The notes beneath the pieces are model-generated. The model made no database searches. It was not told the DNA's origin and saw nothing but the letters and a program-made list of their open reading frames with translations. From assembly GCF_041296385.1 (NCBI RefSeq), contig NW_027184063.1:1-64000 (forward strand): DNA of 64,000 nt, read 5' to 3'. The DNA comes from Aphelocoma coerulescens. Taxonomy: Eukaryota; Chordata; Aves; Passeriformes; Corvidae. Below, one piece after another: positions 46,017 to 59,549 of this stretch (positions are counted from its first letter, which is position 1; the number at the start of each line of letters is the position of its first letter). A program made the position numbers and the translations under genes.

Positions 46017-48284
46017 CGCTGTGTCACAATGGCCGCTGGCTTCCACGAGCCCCCGCAGTGTCCCAGTGGGCCCCGTGGCTTTAGGAGTGGGTGGCTGGGA
46101 GTTGGTGCCAGCGGCTGGGGGAGCAGCAGCAGGGACTGTGTGTGGACAGTGCCATGGCCACTTGTGTGGCCACTGGTGTCTCTGTGCCAGGCACAGCCGT
46201 GGTGTGTAACACCGGCTCTGGGTCCTTTGGCTGTGCAGGTGGCAGTCACGGCCTGGAGCAGGGCTGCTCCCGGGGGACAGCCTGGGGCAGGAGGCTGCTG
46301 GAGATTCATTCCCCACACTCCTTGTCATGAGGTGCTCGGAGTGATTGGAAAGGCTGTTGGCAGCAGGCAGTTCTCTGGGTTCAAGCTGTGGAGCTGTCAG
46401 CGGGAATGCAAAGGCCAAGCTGGTGAGCCTTTTGTCCTGGTGCCTTTAGTGTGTGAGCAGTCCCTGGTGCCGTTGTCTTTGGATCCTGAGTGTGGGAGAG
46501 GCAAGGCTTAGGATGGTGCGTAGAGCTGAGAAGGAAAGTGCCGAGAGCAGCGTGTGTGCTGCTGCTTTGAGGGGTGCAGTTGAAGTTGTAGGCAGCAAGA
46601 GCTTTCTCAGCTGGCCCTTTTGTGAGCTCTGCTTTTGCCAGATGACTTCCATCTTACCCTCTTACCATCTTAGCCTCTCATTTTTGCATATCCCAAACCC
46701 CCTTCCAAACATCCAGCAGCTGCTTGTAAAGAAGAAGTCCTAGAACAAAAAGCCAGTGCTGCCTTTCATAGCCCCTTTGCTGTCTATGAAGTAGAGGAAA
46801 GAAGCTAGTGAGACGCACTTTCTTTCTCAACTCCATAGAGCGCATCCTTCTCTCAAGGTGGCAGAGTCCTTGGCGGAAGTGAAGCATCTGCAGCTGCAGT
46901 TCAGACTGAGAGATGTGCCAGGACAGGAAACATTTGCTGACCTTCCCTGTTCCCTGTGCAACATGATTCTCGCATCCCAGTCACTTTCACACACCTTCGG
47001 TACCCCTGAGTCCAAGCAGCTAAAGCTCACAGAGACAGAAGTGTCAGGAAGGAAAACGTTGCAAAAGCACCCCCTTCTCTTATCAGCGTATAAATTGTGC
47101 ACAACAGGCTGCGGCACCGAACCTTCCTTCTCAGATAGACATGCCATCACACTTTTCACTCTTGCAGCTCGGTTGAAAAGCTCCAGCAGCTGCTCCCGCA
47201 ATAGCAAAAGGTTCTAGAAGTGAAAGCCAGTTTGGGGCTGCACCTTCTCCTTGCCGCATGTAAGCCACACCAAACTCCCTGATGCACTCTGTCCTCCCCT
47301 TCTCAAAGGAGTAGACGGTGGCATCAGGACACACCTGTGTCCCAGCAGCTGGGTGCCCAGCCGGGAGCAGGAGCAGGGCTGGGGCTGCTCCCAAAGTTGC
47401 CCCGCCCCAATGCCAGAGCCGGACATATGCTGAGGGGGGGCTGGATCAGGCTTTATTGTCCAGCTGCATGCCAGGAGTGAGCACAAAATCTACCTGCATT
47501 CTCTGCAGCATGCCATCCTGGAGCAGAGCCATTGCCAAAGGAAGCCGTGAGCCCGTGCCAAGCCAGTGCCGGAGTGGGATCCTAGCAGCACCTGTGGAAG
47601 CCGGGAGAGAGGAGCCCACCTGGAGCAGGTTCGTGCAGGATTAATCATCCCGTGGCTTCCCACCAGGGTCCTGTTGCTTCCAAAAGGCCCCACAGTGTCA
47701 CTGTGGCCCCTCGGTTCCACCAGGTTCCATAGCGTCACTGTGGTGCCCAGGGTTCCGTCAGCTTCGCCAGCATCCCCACGGTCTGCAGAGCTCCCCGAGC
47801 TTCTGTGGTGTCACAGTGGAGGCAGGGTTGCATCAGGTTCCATAGCATCAGCACGGTCTCCAGGGCTCCCAGAGGTTCTGTGGTGTCACAGTGGAGGCAG
47901 GGTTGCATCAGGTTCCATAGCATCACCACAGTCTCCAGGGCTCCCTGAGCTTCTGTGGTGTCACAGTGGAGGCAGGGTTGCATCAGGTTCCATAGCATCA
48001 GCACGGTCTCCAGGGCTCCCAGAGGTTCTGTGGTGTCACAGAGGAGGCAGGGTTGCATCAGGTTCCATAGCATCACCACGGTCTCCAGGGCTCCAAGAGC
48101 TTCTGTGGTGTCACAGAGGAGGCAGGGTTGCATCAGGTTCAATAGCATCAGCACGGTCTCCAGGGCTCCCCTGAGCTTCTGTGGTGGTGTCACAGAGGAG
48201 CCAGGCTTCCTTGTAGTTCCCCAGCATCACAAAGGCTCTCCTGGGAGCCACGGGTCACAAAGCACCGTGGGCTCTGTGCAGCCC
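46017..48284 (+). repeat. Unit 19: five-copy, 2,268 bp
   Basis: Private G at 47088 just before the TATAAA; TTCAATAG. Minisatellite: 47789-48163. Confidence 0.95.
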
Positions 48285-50552
48285 CGCTGTGTCACAATGG
48301 CCGCTGGCTTCCACGAGCCCCCGCAGTGTCCCAGTGGGCCCCGTGGCTTTAGGAGTGGGTGGCTGGGAGTTGGTGCCAGCGGCTGGGGGAGCAGCAGCAG
48401 GGACTGTGTGTGGACAGTGCCATGGCCACTTGTGTGGCCACTGGTGTCTCTGTGCCAGGCACAGCCGTGGTGTGTAACACCGGCTCTGGGTCCTTTGGCT
48501 GTGCAGGTGGCAGTCACGGCCTGGAGCAGGGCTGCTCCCGGGGGACAGCCTGGGGCAGGAGGCTGCTGGAGATTCATTCCCCACACTCCTTGTCATGAGG
48601 TGCTCGGAGTGATTGGAAAGGCTGTTGGCAGCAGGCAGTTCTCTGGGTTCAAGCTGTGGAGCTGTCAGCGGGAATGCAAAGGCCAAGCTGGTGAGCCTTT
48701 TGTCCTGGTGCCTTTAGTGTGTGAGCAGTCCCTGGTGCCGTTGTCTTTGGATCCTGAGTGTGGGAGAGGCAAGGCTTAGGATGGTGCGTAGAGCTGAGAA
48801 GGAAAGTGCCGAGAGCAGCGTGTGTGCTGCTGCTTTGAGGGGTGCAGTTGAAGTTGTAGGCAGCAAGAGCTTTCTCAGCTGGCCCTTTTGTGAGCTCTGC
48901 TTTTGCCAGATGACTTCCATCTTACCCTCTTACCATCTTAGCCTCTCATTTTTGCATATCCCAAACCCCCTTCCAAACATCCAGCAGCTGCTTGTAAAGA
49001 AGAAGTCCTAGAACAAAAAGCCAGTGCTGCCTTTCATAGCCCCTTTGCTGTCTATGAAGTAGAGGAAAGAAGCTAGTGAGACGCACTTTCTTTCTCAACT
49101 CCATAGAGCGCATCCTTCTCTCAAGGTGGCAGAGTCCTTGGCGGAAGTGAAGCATCTGCAGCTGCAGTTCAGACTGAGAGATGTGCCAGGACAGGAAACA
49201 TTTGCTGACCTTCCCTGTTCCCTGTGCAACATGATTCTCGCATCCCAGTCACTTTCACACACCTTCGGTACCCCTGAGTCCAAGCAGCTAAAGCTCACAG
49301 AGACAGAAGTGTCAGGAAGGAAAACGTTCCAAAAGCACCCCCTTCTCTTATCAGCATATAAATTGTGCACAACAGGCTGCGGCACCGAACCTTCCTTCTC
49401 AGATAGACATGCCATCACACTTTTCACTCTTGCAGCTCGGTTGAAAAGCTCCAGCAGCTGCTCCCGCAATAGCAAAAGGTTCTAGAAGTGAAAGCCAGTT
49501 TGGGGCTGCACCTTCTCCTTGCCGCATGTAAGCCACACCAAACTCCCTGATGCACTCTGTCCTCCCCTTCTCAAAGGAGTAGACGGTGGCATCAGGACAC
49601 ACCTGTGTCCCAGCAGCTGGGTGCCCAGCCGGGAGCAGGAGCAGGGCTGGGGCTGCTCCCAAAGTTGCCCCGCCCCAATGCCAGAGCCGGACATATGCTG
49701 AGGGGGGGCTGGATCAGGCTTTATTGTCCAGCTGCATGCCAGGAGTGAGCACAAAATCTACCTGCATTCTCTGCAGCATGCCATCCTGGAGCAGAGCCAT
49801 TGCCAAAGGAAGCCGTGAGCCCGTGCCAAGCCAGTGCCGGAGTGGGATCCTAGCAGCACCTGTGGAAGCCGGGAGAGAGGAGCCCACCTGGAGCAGGTTC
49901 GTGCAGGATTAATCATCCCGTGGCTTCCCACCAGGGTCCTGTTGCTTCCAAAAGGCCCCACAGTGTCACTGTGGCCCCTCGGTTCCACCAGGTTCCATAG
50001 CGTCACTGTGGTGCCCAGGGTTCCGTCAGCTTCGCCAGCATCCCCACGGTCTGCAGAGCTCCCCGAGCTTCTGTGGTGTCACAGTGGAGGCAGGGTTGCA
50101 TCAGGTTCCATAGCATCAGCACGGTCTCCAGGGCTCCCAGAGGTTCTGTGGTGTCACAGTGGAGGCAGGGTTGCATCAGGTTCCATAGCATCACCACAGT
50201 CTCCAGGGCTCCCTGAGCTTCTGTGGTGTCACAGTGGAGGCAGGGTTGCATCAGGTTCCATAGCATCAGCACGGTCTCCAGGGCTCCAAGAGCTTCTGTG
50301 GTGTCACAGAGGAGGCAGGGTTGCATCAGGTTCCATAGCATCACCACGGTCTCCAGGGCTCCAAGAGCTTCTGTGGTGTCACAGAGGAGGCAGGGTTGCA
50401 TCAGGTTCCATAGCATCAGCACGGTCTCCAGGGCTCCCCTGAGCTTCTGTGGTGGTGTCACAGAGGAGGCAGGCTTCCTTGTAGTTCCCCAGCATCACAA
50501 AGGCTCTCCTGGGAGCCACGGGTCACAAAGCACCGTGGGCTCTGTGCAGCCC
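48285..50552 (+). repeat. Unit 20: five-copy with ACGTTCC, 2,268 bp
   Basis: C at 49329 (ACGTTCC); CCAAGAGCTT in two consecutive minisatellite copies (50057-50431); private G at 50469. Confidence 0.95.
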
Positions 50553-52820
50553 CGCTGTGTCACAATGGCCGCTGGCTTCCACGAGCCCCCGCAGTGTCCC
50601 AGTGGGCCCCGTGGCTTTAGGAGTGGGTGGCTGGGAGTTGGTGCCAGCGGCTGGGGGAGCAGCAGCAGGGACTGTGTGTGGACAGTGCCATGGCCACTTG
50701 TGTGGCCACTGGTGTCTCTGTGCCAGGCACAGCCGTGGTGTGTAACACCGGCTCTGGGTCCTTTGGCTGTGCAGGTGGCAGTCACGGCCTGGAGCAGGGC
50801 TGCTCCCGGGGGACAGCCTGGGGCAGGAGGCTGCTGGAGATTCATTCCCCACACTCCTTGTCATGAGGTGCTCGGAGTGATTGGAAAGGCTGTTGGCAGC
50901 AGGCAGTTCTCTGGGTTCAAGCTGTGGAGCTGTCAGCGGGAATGCAAAGGCCAAGCTGGTGAGCCTTTTGTCCTGGTGCCTTTAGTGTGTGAGCAGTCCC
51001 TGGTGCCGTTGTCTTTGGATCCTGAGTGTGGGAGAGGCAAGGCTTAGGATGGTGCGTAGAGCTGAGAAGGAAAGTGCCGAGAGCAGCGTGTGTGCTGCTG
51101 CTTTGAGGGGTGCAGTTGAAGTTGTAGGCAGCAAGAGCTTTCTCAGCTGGCCCTTTTGTGAGCTCTGCTTTTGCCAGATGACTTCCATCTTACCCTCTTA
51201 CCATCTTAGCCTCTCATTTTTGCATATCCCAAACCCCCTTCCAAACATCCAGCAGCTGCTTGTAAAGAAGAAGTCCTAGAACAAAAAGCCAGTGCTGCCT
51301 TTCATAGCCCCTTTGCTGTCTATGAAGTAGAGGAAAGAAGCTAGTGAGACGCACTTTCTTTCTCAACTCCATAGAGCGCATCCTTCTCTCAAGGTGGCAG
51401 AGTCCTTGGCGGAAGTGAAGCATCTGCAGCTGCAGTTCAGACTGAGAGATGTGCCAGGACAGGAAACATTTGCTGACCTTCCCTGTTCCCTGTGCAACAT
51501 GATTCTCGCATCCCAGTCACTTTCACACACCTTCGGTACCCCTGAGTCCAAGCAGCTAAAGCTCACAGAGACAGAAGTGTCAGGAAGGAAAACGTTGCAA
51601 AAGCACCCCCTTCTCTTATCAGCATATAAATTGTGCACAACAGGCTGCGGCACCGAACCTTCCTTCTCAGATAGACATGCCATCACACTTTTCACTCTTG
51701 CAGCTCGGTTGAAAAGCTCCAGCAGCTGCTCCCGCAATAGCAAAAGGTTCTAGAAGTGAAAGCCAGTTTGGGGCTGCACCTTCTCCTTGCCGCATGTAAG
51801 CCACACCAAACTCCCTGATGCACTCTGTCCTCCCCTTCTCAAAGGAGTAGACGGTGGCATCAGGACACACCTGTGTCCCAGCAGCTGGGTGCCCAGCCGG
51901 GAGCAGGAGCAGGGCTGGGGCTGCTCCCAAAGTTGCCCCGCCCCAATGCCAGAGCCGGACATATGCTGAGGGGGGGCTGGATCAGGCTTTATTGTCCAGC
52001 TGCATGCCAGGAGTGAGCACAAAATCTACCTGCATTCTCTGCAGCATGCCATCCTGGAGCAGAGCCATTGCCAAAGGAAGCCGTGAGCCCGTGCCAAGCC
52101 AGTGCCGGAGTGGGATCCTAGCAGCACCTGTGGAAGCCGGGAGAGAGGAGCCCACCTGGAGCAGGTTCGTGCAGGATTAATCATCCCGTGGCTTCCCACC
52201 AGGGTCCTGTTGCTTCCAAAAGGCCCCACAGTGTCACTGTGGCCCCTCGGTTCCACCAGGTTCCATAGCGTCACTGTGGTGCCCAGGGTTCCGTCAGCTT
52301 CGCCAGCATCCCCACGGTCTGCAGAGCTCCCCGAGCTTCTGTGGTGTCACAGTGGAGGCAGGGTTGCATCAGGTTCCATAGCATCAGCACGGTCTCCAGG
52401 GCTCCCAGAGGTTCTGTGGTGTCACAGTGGAGGCAGGGTTGCATCAGGTTCCATAGCATCACCACAGTCTCCAGGGCTCCCTGAGCTTCTGTGGTGTCAC
52501 AGTGGAGGCAGGGTTGCATCAGGTTCCATAGCATCAGCACGGTCTCCAGGGCTCCCAGAGGTTCTGTGGTGTCACAGAGGAGGCAGGGTTGCATCAGGTT
52601 CCATAGCATCACCACGGTCTCCAGGGCTCCAAGAGCTTCTGTGGTGTCACAGAGGAGGCAGGGTTGCATCAGGTTCAATAGCATCAGCACGGTCTCCAGG
52701 GCTCCCCTGAGCTTCTGTGGTGGTGTCACAGAGGAGCCAGGCTTCCTTGTAGTTCCCCAGCATCACAAAGGCTCTCCTGGGAGCCACGGGTCACAAAGCA
52801 CCGTGGGCTCTGTGCAGCCC
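50553..52820 (+). repeat. Unit 21: five-copy, 2,268 bp
   Basis: GCTCGGAG, ACGTTGC, TTCAATAG. Minisatellite: 52325-52699. Confidence 0.95.
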
Positions 52821-55088
52821 CGCTGTGTCACAATGGCCGCTGGCTTCCACGAGCCCCCGCAGTGTCCCAGTGGGCCCCGTGGCTTTAGGAGTGGGTGGCT
52901 GGGAGTTGGTGCCAGCGGCTGGGGGAGCAGCAGCAGGGACTGTGTGTGGACAGTGCCATGGCCACTTGTGTGGCCACTGGTGTCTCTGTGCCAGGCACAG
53001 CCGTGGTGTGTAACACCGGCTCTGGGTCCTTTGGCTGTGCAGGTGGCAGTCACGGCCTGGAGCAGGGCTGCTCCCGGGGGACAGCCTGGGGCAGGAGGCT
53101 GCTGGAGATTCATTCCCCACACTCCTTGTCATGAGGTGCTCAGAGTGATTGGAAAGGCTGTTGGCAGCAGGCAGTTCTCTGGGTTCAAGCTGTGGAGCTG
53201 TCAGCGGGAATGCAAAGGCCAAGCTGGTGAGCCTTTTGTCCTGGTGCCTTTAGTGTGTGAGCAGTCCCTGGTGCCGTTGTCTTTGGATCCTGAGTGTGGG
53301 AGAGGCAAGGCTTAGGATGGTGCGTAGAGCTGAGAAGGAAAGTGCCGAGAGCAGCGTGTGTGCTGCTGCTTTGAGGGGTGCAGTTGAAGTTGTAGGCAGC
53401 AAGAGCTTTCTCAGCTGGCCCTTTTGTGAGCTCTGCTTTTGCCAGATGACTTCCATCTTACCCTCTTACCATCTTAGCCTCTCATTTTTGCATATCCCAA
53501 ACCCCCTTCCAAACATCCAGCAGCTGCTTGTAAAGAAGAAGTCCTAGAACAAAAAGCCAGTGCTGCCTTTCATAGCCCCTTTGCTGTCTATGAAGTAGAG
53601 GAAAGAAGCTAGTGAGACGCACTTTCTTTCTCAACTCCATAGAGCGCATCCTTCTCTCAAGGTGGCAGAGTCCTTGGCGGAAGTGAAGCATCTGCAGCTG
53701 CAGTTCAGACTGAGAGATGTGCCAGGACAGGAAACATTTGCTGACCTTCCCTGTTCCCTGTGCAACATGATTCTCGCATCCCAGTCACTTTCACACACCT
53801 TCGGTACCCCTGAGTCCAAGCAGCTAAAGCTCACAGAGACAGAAGTGTCAGGAAGGAAAACGTTGCAAAAGCACCCCCTTCTCTTATCAGCATATAAATT
53901 GTGCACAACAGGCTGCGGCACCGAACCTTCCTTCTCAGATAGACATGCCATCACACTTTTCACTCTTGCAGCTCGGTTGAAAAGCTCCAGCAGCTGCTCC
54001 CGCAATAGCAAAAGGTTCTAGAAGTGAAAGCCAGTTTGGGGCTGCACCTTCTCCTTGCCGCATGTAAGCCACACCAAACTCCCTGATGCACTCTGTCCTC
54101 CCCTTCTCAAAGGAGTAGACGGTGGCATCAGGACACACCTGTGTCCCAGCAGCTGGGTGCCCAGCCGGGAGCAGGAGCAGGGCTGGGGCTGCTCCCAAAG
54201 TTGCCCCGCCCCAATGCCAGAGCCGGACATATGCTGAGGGGGGGCTGGATCAGGCTTTATTGTCCAGCTGCATGCCAGGAGTGAGCACAAAATCTACCTG
54301 CATTCTCTGCAGCATGCCATCCTGGAGCAGAGCCATTGCCAAAGGAAGCCGTGAGCCCGTGCCAAGCCAGTGCCGGAGTGGGATCCTAGCAGCACCTGTG
54401 GAAGCCGGGAGAGAGGAGCCCACCTGGAGCAGGTTCGTGCAGGATTAATCATCCCGTGGCTTCCCACCAGGGTCCTGTTGCTTCCAAAAGGCCCCACAGT
54501 GTCACTGTGGCCCCTCGGTTCCACCAGGTTCCATAGCGTCACTGTGGTGCCCAGGGTTCCGTCAGCTTCGCCAGCATCCCCACGGTCTCCAGGGCTCCCC
54601 GAGCTTCTGTGGTGTCACAGTGGAGGCAGGGTTGCATCAGGTTCCATAGCATCAGCACGGTCTCCAGGGCTCCCAGAGGTTCTGTGGTGTCACAGTGGAG
54701 GCAGGGTTGCATCAGGTTCCATAGCATCACCACAGTCTCCAGGGCTCCCTGAGCTTCTGTGGTGTCACAGTGGAGGCAGGGTTGCATCAGGTTCCATAGC
54801 ATCAGCACGGTCTCCAGGGCTCCCTGAGCTTCTGTGGTGTCACAGAGGAGGCAGGGTTGCATCAGGTTCCATAGCATCACCACGGTCTCCAGGGCTCCAA
54901 GAGCTTCTGTGGTGTCACAGAGGAGGCAGGGTTGCATCAGGTTCAATAGCATCAGCACGGTCTCCAGGGCTCCCCTGAGCTTCTGTGGTGGTGTCACAGA
55001 GGAGCCAGGCTTCCTTGTAGTTCCCCAGCATCACAAAGGCTCTCCTGGGAGCCACGGGTCACAAAGCACCGTGGGCTCTGTGCAGCCC
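52821..55088 (+). repeat. Unit 22: five-copy, 2,268 bp
   Basis: GCTCAGAG. The first minisatellite copy (block 54593-54967) opens with GTCTCCAGGG, the A-type form, inside an otherwise B-like unit: C at 54589 and G at 54593. This looks like a short conversion tract or internal minisatellite exchange. Confidence 0.95.
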
Positions 55089-57356
55089 CGCTGTGTCACA
55101 ATGGCTGCTGGCTTCCACGAGCCCCCGCAGTGTCCCAGTGGGCCCCGTGGCTTTAGGAGTGGGTGGCTGGGAGTTGGTGCCAGCGGCTGGGGGAGCAGCA
55201 GCAGGGACTGTGTGTGGACAGTGCCATGGCCACTTGTGTGGCCACTGGTGTCTCTGTGCCAGGCACAGCCGTGGTGTGTAACACCGGCTCTGGGTCCTTT
55301 GGCTGTGCAGGTGGCAGTCACGGCCTGGAGCAGGGCTGCTCCCGGGGGACAGCCTGGGGCAGGAGGCTGCTGGAGATTCATTCCCCACACTCCTTGTCAT
55401 GAGGTGCTCGGAGTGATTGGAAAGGCTGTTGGCAGCAGGCAGTTCTCTGGGTTCAAGCTGTGGAGCTGTCAGCGGGAATGCAAAGGCCAAGCTGGTGAGC
55501 CTTTTGTCCTGGTGCCTTTAGTGTGTGAGCAGTCCCTGGTGCCGTTGTCTTTGGATCCTGAGTGTGGGAGAGGCAAGGCTTAGGATGGTGCGTAGAGCTG
55601 AGAAGGAAAGTGCCGAGAGCAGCGTGTGTGCTGCTGCTTTGAGGGGTGCAGTTGAAGTTGTAGGCAGCAAGAGCTTTCTCAGCTGGCCCTTTTGTGAGCT
55701 CTGCTTTTGCCAGATGACTTCCATCTTACCCTCTTACCATCTTAGCCTCTCATTTTTGCATATCCCAAACCCCCTTCCAAACATCCAGCAGCTGCTTGTA
55801 AAGAAGAAGTCCTAGAACAAAAAGCCAGTGCTGCCTTTCATAGCCCCTTTGCTGTCTATGAAGTAGAGGAAAGAAGCTAGTGAGACGCACTTTCTTTCTC
55901 AACTCCATAGAGCGCATCCTTCTCTCAAGGTGGCAGAGTCCTTGGCGGAAGTGAAGCATCTGCAGCTGCAGTTCAGACTGAGAGATGTGCCAGGACAGGA
56001 AACATTTGCTGACCTTCCCTGTTCCCTGTGCAACATGATTCTCGCATCCCAGTCACTTTCACACACCTTCGGTACCCCTGAGTCCAAGCAGCTAAAGCTC
56101 ACAGAGACAGAAGTGTCAGGAAGGAAAACGTTGCAAAAGCACCCCCTTCTCTTATCAGCATATAAATTGTGCACAACAGGCTGCGGCACCGAACCTTCCT
56201 TCTCAGATAGACATGCCATCACACTTTTCACTCTTGCAGCTCGGTTGAAAAGCTCCAGCAGCTGCTCCCGCAATAGCAAAAGGTTCTAGAAGTGAAAGCC
56301 AGTTTGGGGCTGCACCTTCTCCTTGCCGCATGTAAGCCACACCAAACTCCCTGATGCACTCTGTCCTCCCCTTCTCAAAGGAGTAGACGGTGGCATCAGG
56401 ACACACCTGTGTCCCAGCAGCTGGGTGCCCAGCCGGGAGCAGGAGCAGGGCTGGGGCTGCTCCCAAAGTTGCCCCGCCCCAATGCCAGAGCCGGACATAT
56501 GCTGAGGGGGGGCTGGATCAGGCTTTATTGTCCAGCTGCATGCCAGGAGTGAGCACAAAATCTACCTGCATTCTCTGCAGCATGCCATCCTGGAGCAGAG
56601 CCATTGCCAAAGGAAGCCGTGAGCCCGTGCCAAGCCAGTGCCGGAGTGGGATCCTAGCAGCACCTGTGGAAGCCGGGAGAGAGGAGCCCACCTGGAGCAG
56701 GTTCGTGCAGGATTAATCATCCCGTGGCTTCCCACCAGGGTCCTGTTGCTTCCAAAAGGCCCCACAGTGTCACTGTGGCCCCTCGGTTCCACCAGGTTCC
56801 ATAGCGTCACTGTGGTGCCCAGGGTTCCGTCAGCTTCGCCAGCATCCCCACGGTCTGCAGAGCTCCCCGAGCTTCTGTGGTGTCACAGTGGAGGCAGGGT
56901 TGCATCAGGTTCCATAGCATCAGCACGGTCTCCAGGGCTCCCAGAGGTTCTGTGGTGTCACAGTGGAGGCAGGGTTGCATCAGGTTCCATAGCATCACCA
57001 CAGTCTCCAGGGCTCCCTGAGCTTCTGTGGTGTCACAGTGGAGGCAGGGTTGCATCAGGTTCCATAGCATCAGCACGGTCTCCAGGGCTCCCAGAGGTTC
57101 TGTGGTGTCACAGAGGAGGCAGGGTTGCATCAGGTTCCATAGCATCACCACGGTCTCCAGGGCTCCAAGAGCTTCTGTGGTGTCACAGAGGAGGCAGGGT
57201 TGCATCAGGTTCCATAGCATCAGCACGGTCTCCAGGGCTCCCCTGAGCTTCTGTGGTGGTGTCACAGAGGAGCCAGGCTTCCTTGTAGTTCCCCAGCATC
57301 ACAAAGGCTCTCCTGGGAGCCACGGGTCACAAAGCACCGTGGGCTCTGTGCAGCCC
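55089..57356 (+). repeat. Unit 23: five-copy, 2,268 bp
   Basis: Private T at 55106 (ATGGCTGCTGG); TTCCATAG. Minisatellite: 56861-57235. Confidence 0.95.
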
Positions 57357-59549
57357 CGCTGTGTCACAATGGCCGCTGGCTTCCACGAGCCCCCGCAGTG
57401 TCCCAGTGGGCCCCGTGGCTTTAGGAGTGGGTGGCTGGGAGTTGGTGCCAGCGGCTGGGGGAGCAGCAGCAGGGACTGTGTGTGGACAGTGCCATGGCCA
57501 CTTGTGTGGCCACTGGTGTCTCTGTGCCAGGCACAGCCGTGGTGTGTAACACCGGCTCTGGGTCCTTTGGCTGTGCAGGTGGCAGTCACGGCCTGGAGCA
57601 GGGCTGCTCCCGGGGGACAGCCTGGGGCAGGAGGCTGCTGGAGATTCATTCCCCACACTCCTTGTCATGAGGTGCTCGGAGTGATTGGAAAGGCTGTTGG
57701 CAGCAGGCAGTTCTCTGGGTTCAAGCTGTGGAGCTGTCAGCGGGAATGCAAAGGCCAAGCTGGTGAGCCTTTTGTCCTGGTGCCTTTAGTGTGTGAGCAG
57801 TCCCTGGTGCCGTTGTCTTTGGATCCTGAGTGTGGGAGAGGCAAGGCTTAGGATGGTGCGTAGAGCTGAGAAGGAAAGTGCCGAGAGCAGCGTGTGTGCT
57901 GCTGCTTTGAGGGGTGCAGTTGAAGTTGTAGGCAGCAAGAGCTTTCTCAGCTGGCCCTTTTGTGAGCTCTGCTTTTGCCAGATGACTTCCATCTTACCCT
58001 CTTACCATCTTAGCCTCTCATTTTTGCATATCCCAAACCCCCTTCCAAACATCCAGCAGCTGCTTGTAAAGAAGAAGTCCTAGAACAAAAAGCCAGTGCT
58101 GCCTTTCATAGCCCCTTTGCTGTCTATGAAGTAGAGGAAAGAAGCTAGTGAGACGCACTTTCTTTCTCAACTCCATAGAGCGCATCCTTCTCTCAAGGTG
58201 GCAGAGTCCTTGGCGGAAGTGAAGCATCTGCAGCTGCAGTTCAGACTGAGAGATGTGCCAGGACAGGAAACATTTGCTGACCTTCCCTGTTCCCTGTGCA
58301 ACATGATTCTCGCATCCCAGTCACTTTCACACACCTTCGGTACCCCTGAGTCCAAGCAGCTAAAGCTCACAGAGACAGAAGTGTCAGGAAGGAAAACGTT
58401 GCAAAAGCACCCCCTTCTCTTATCAGCATATAAATTGTGCACAACAGGCTGCGGCACCGAACCTTCCTTCTCAGATAGACATGCCATCACACTTTTCACT
58501 CTTGCAGCTCGGTTGAAAAGCTCCAGCAGCTGCTCCCGCAATAGCAAAAGGTTCTAGAAGTGAAAGCCAGTTTGGGGCTGCACCTTCTCCTTGCCGCATG
58601 TAAGCCACACCAAACTCCCTGATGCACTCTGTCCTCCCCTTCTCAAAGGAGTAGACGGTGGCATCAGGACACACCTGTGTCCCAGCAGCTGGGTGCCCAG
58701 CCGGGAGCAGGAGCAGGGCTGGGGCTGCTCCCAAAGTTGCCCCGCCCCAATGCCAGAGCCGGACATATGCTGAGGGGGGGCTGGATCAGGCTTTATTGTC
58801 CAGCTGCATGCCAGGAGTGAGCACAAAATCTACCTGCATTCTCTGCAGCATGCCATCCTGGAGCAGAGCCATTGCCAAAGGAAGCCGTGAGCCCGTGCCA
58901 AGCCAGTGCCGGAGTGGGATCCTAGCAGCACCTGTGGAAGCCGGGAGAGAGGAGCCCACCTGGAGCAGGTTCGTGCAGGATTAATCATCCCGTGGCTTCC
59001 CACCAGGGTCCTGTTGCTTCCAAAAGGCCCCACAGTGTCACTGTGGCCCCTCGGTTCCACCAGGTTCCATAGCGTCACTGTGGTGCCCAGGGTTCCGTCA
59101 GCTTCGCCAGCATCCCCACGGTCTGCAGAGCTCCCCGAGCTTCTGTGGTGTCACAGTGGAGGCAGGGTTGCATCAGGTTCCATAGCATCAGCACGGTCTC
59201 CAGGGCTCCCAGAGGTTCTGTGGTGTCACAGTGGAGGCAGGGTTGCATCAGGTTCCATAGCATCACCACAGTCTCCAGGGCTCCCTGAGCTTCTGTGGTG
59301 TCACAGTGGAGGCAGGGTTGCATCAGGTTCCATAGCATCAGCACGGTCTCCAGGGCTCCCAGAGGTTCTGTGGTGTCACAGAGGAGGCAGGGTTGCATCA
59401 GGTTCCATAGCATCAGCACGGTCTCCAGGGCTCCCCTGAGCTTCTGTGGTGGTGTCACAGAGGAGCCAGGCTTCCTTGTAGTTCCCCAGCATCACAAAGG
59501 CTCTCCTGGGAGCCACGGGTCACAAAGCACCGTGGGCTCTGTGCAGCCC
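57357..59549 (+). repeat. Unit 24: four-copy unit inside the long-unit run, 2,193 bp
   Basis: Only four minisatellite copies (59129-59428), arranged as in units 4-9. It is the only short unit to the right of 34677, so the array either lost one 75-bp copy here or took in a short unit by exchange. Confidence 0.95.
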
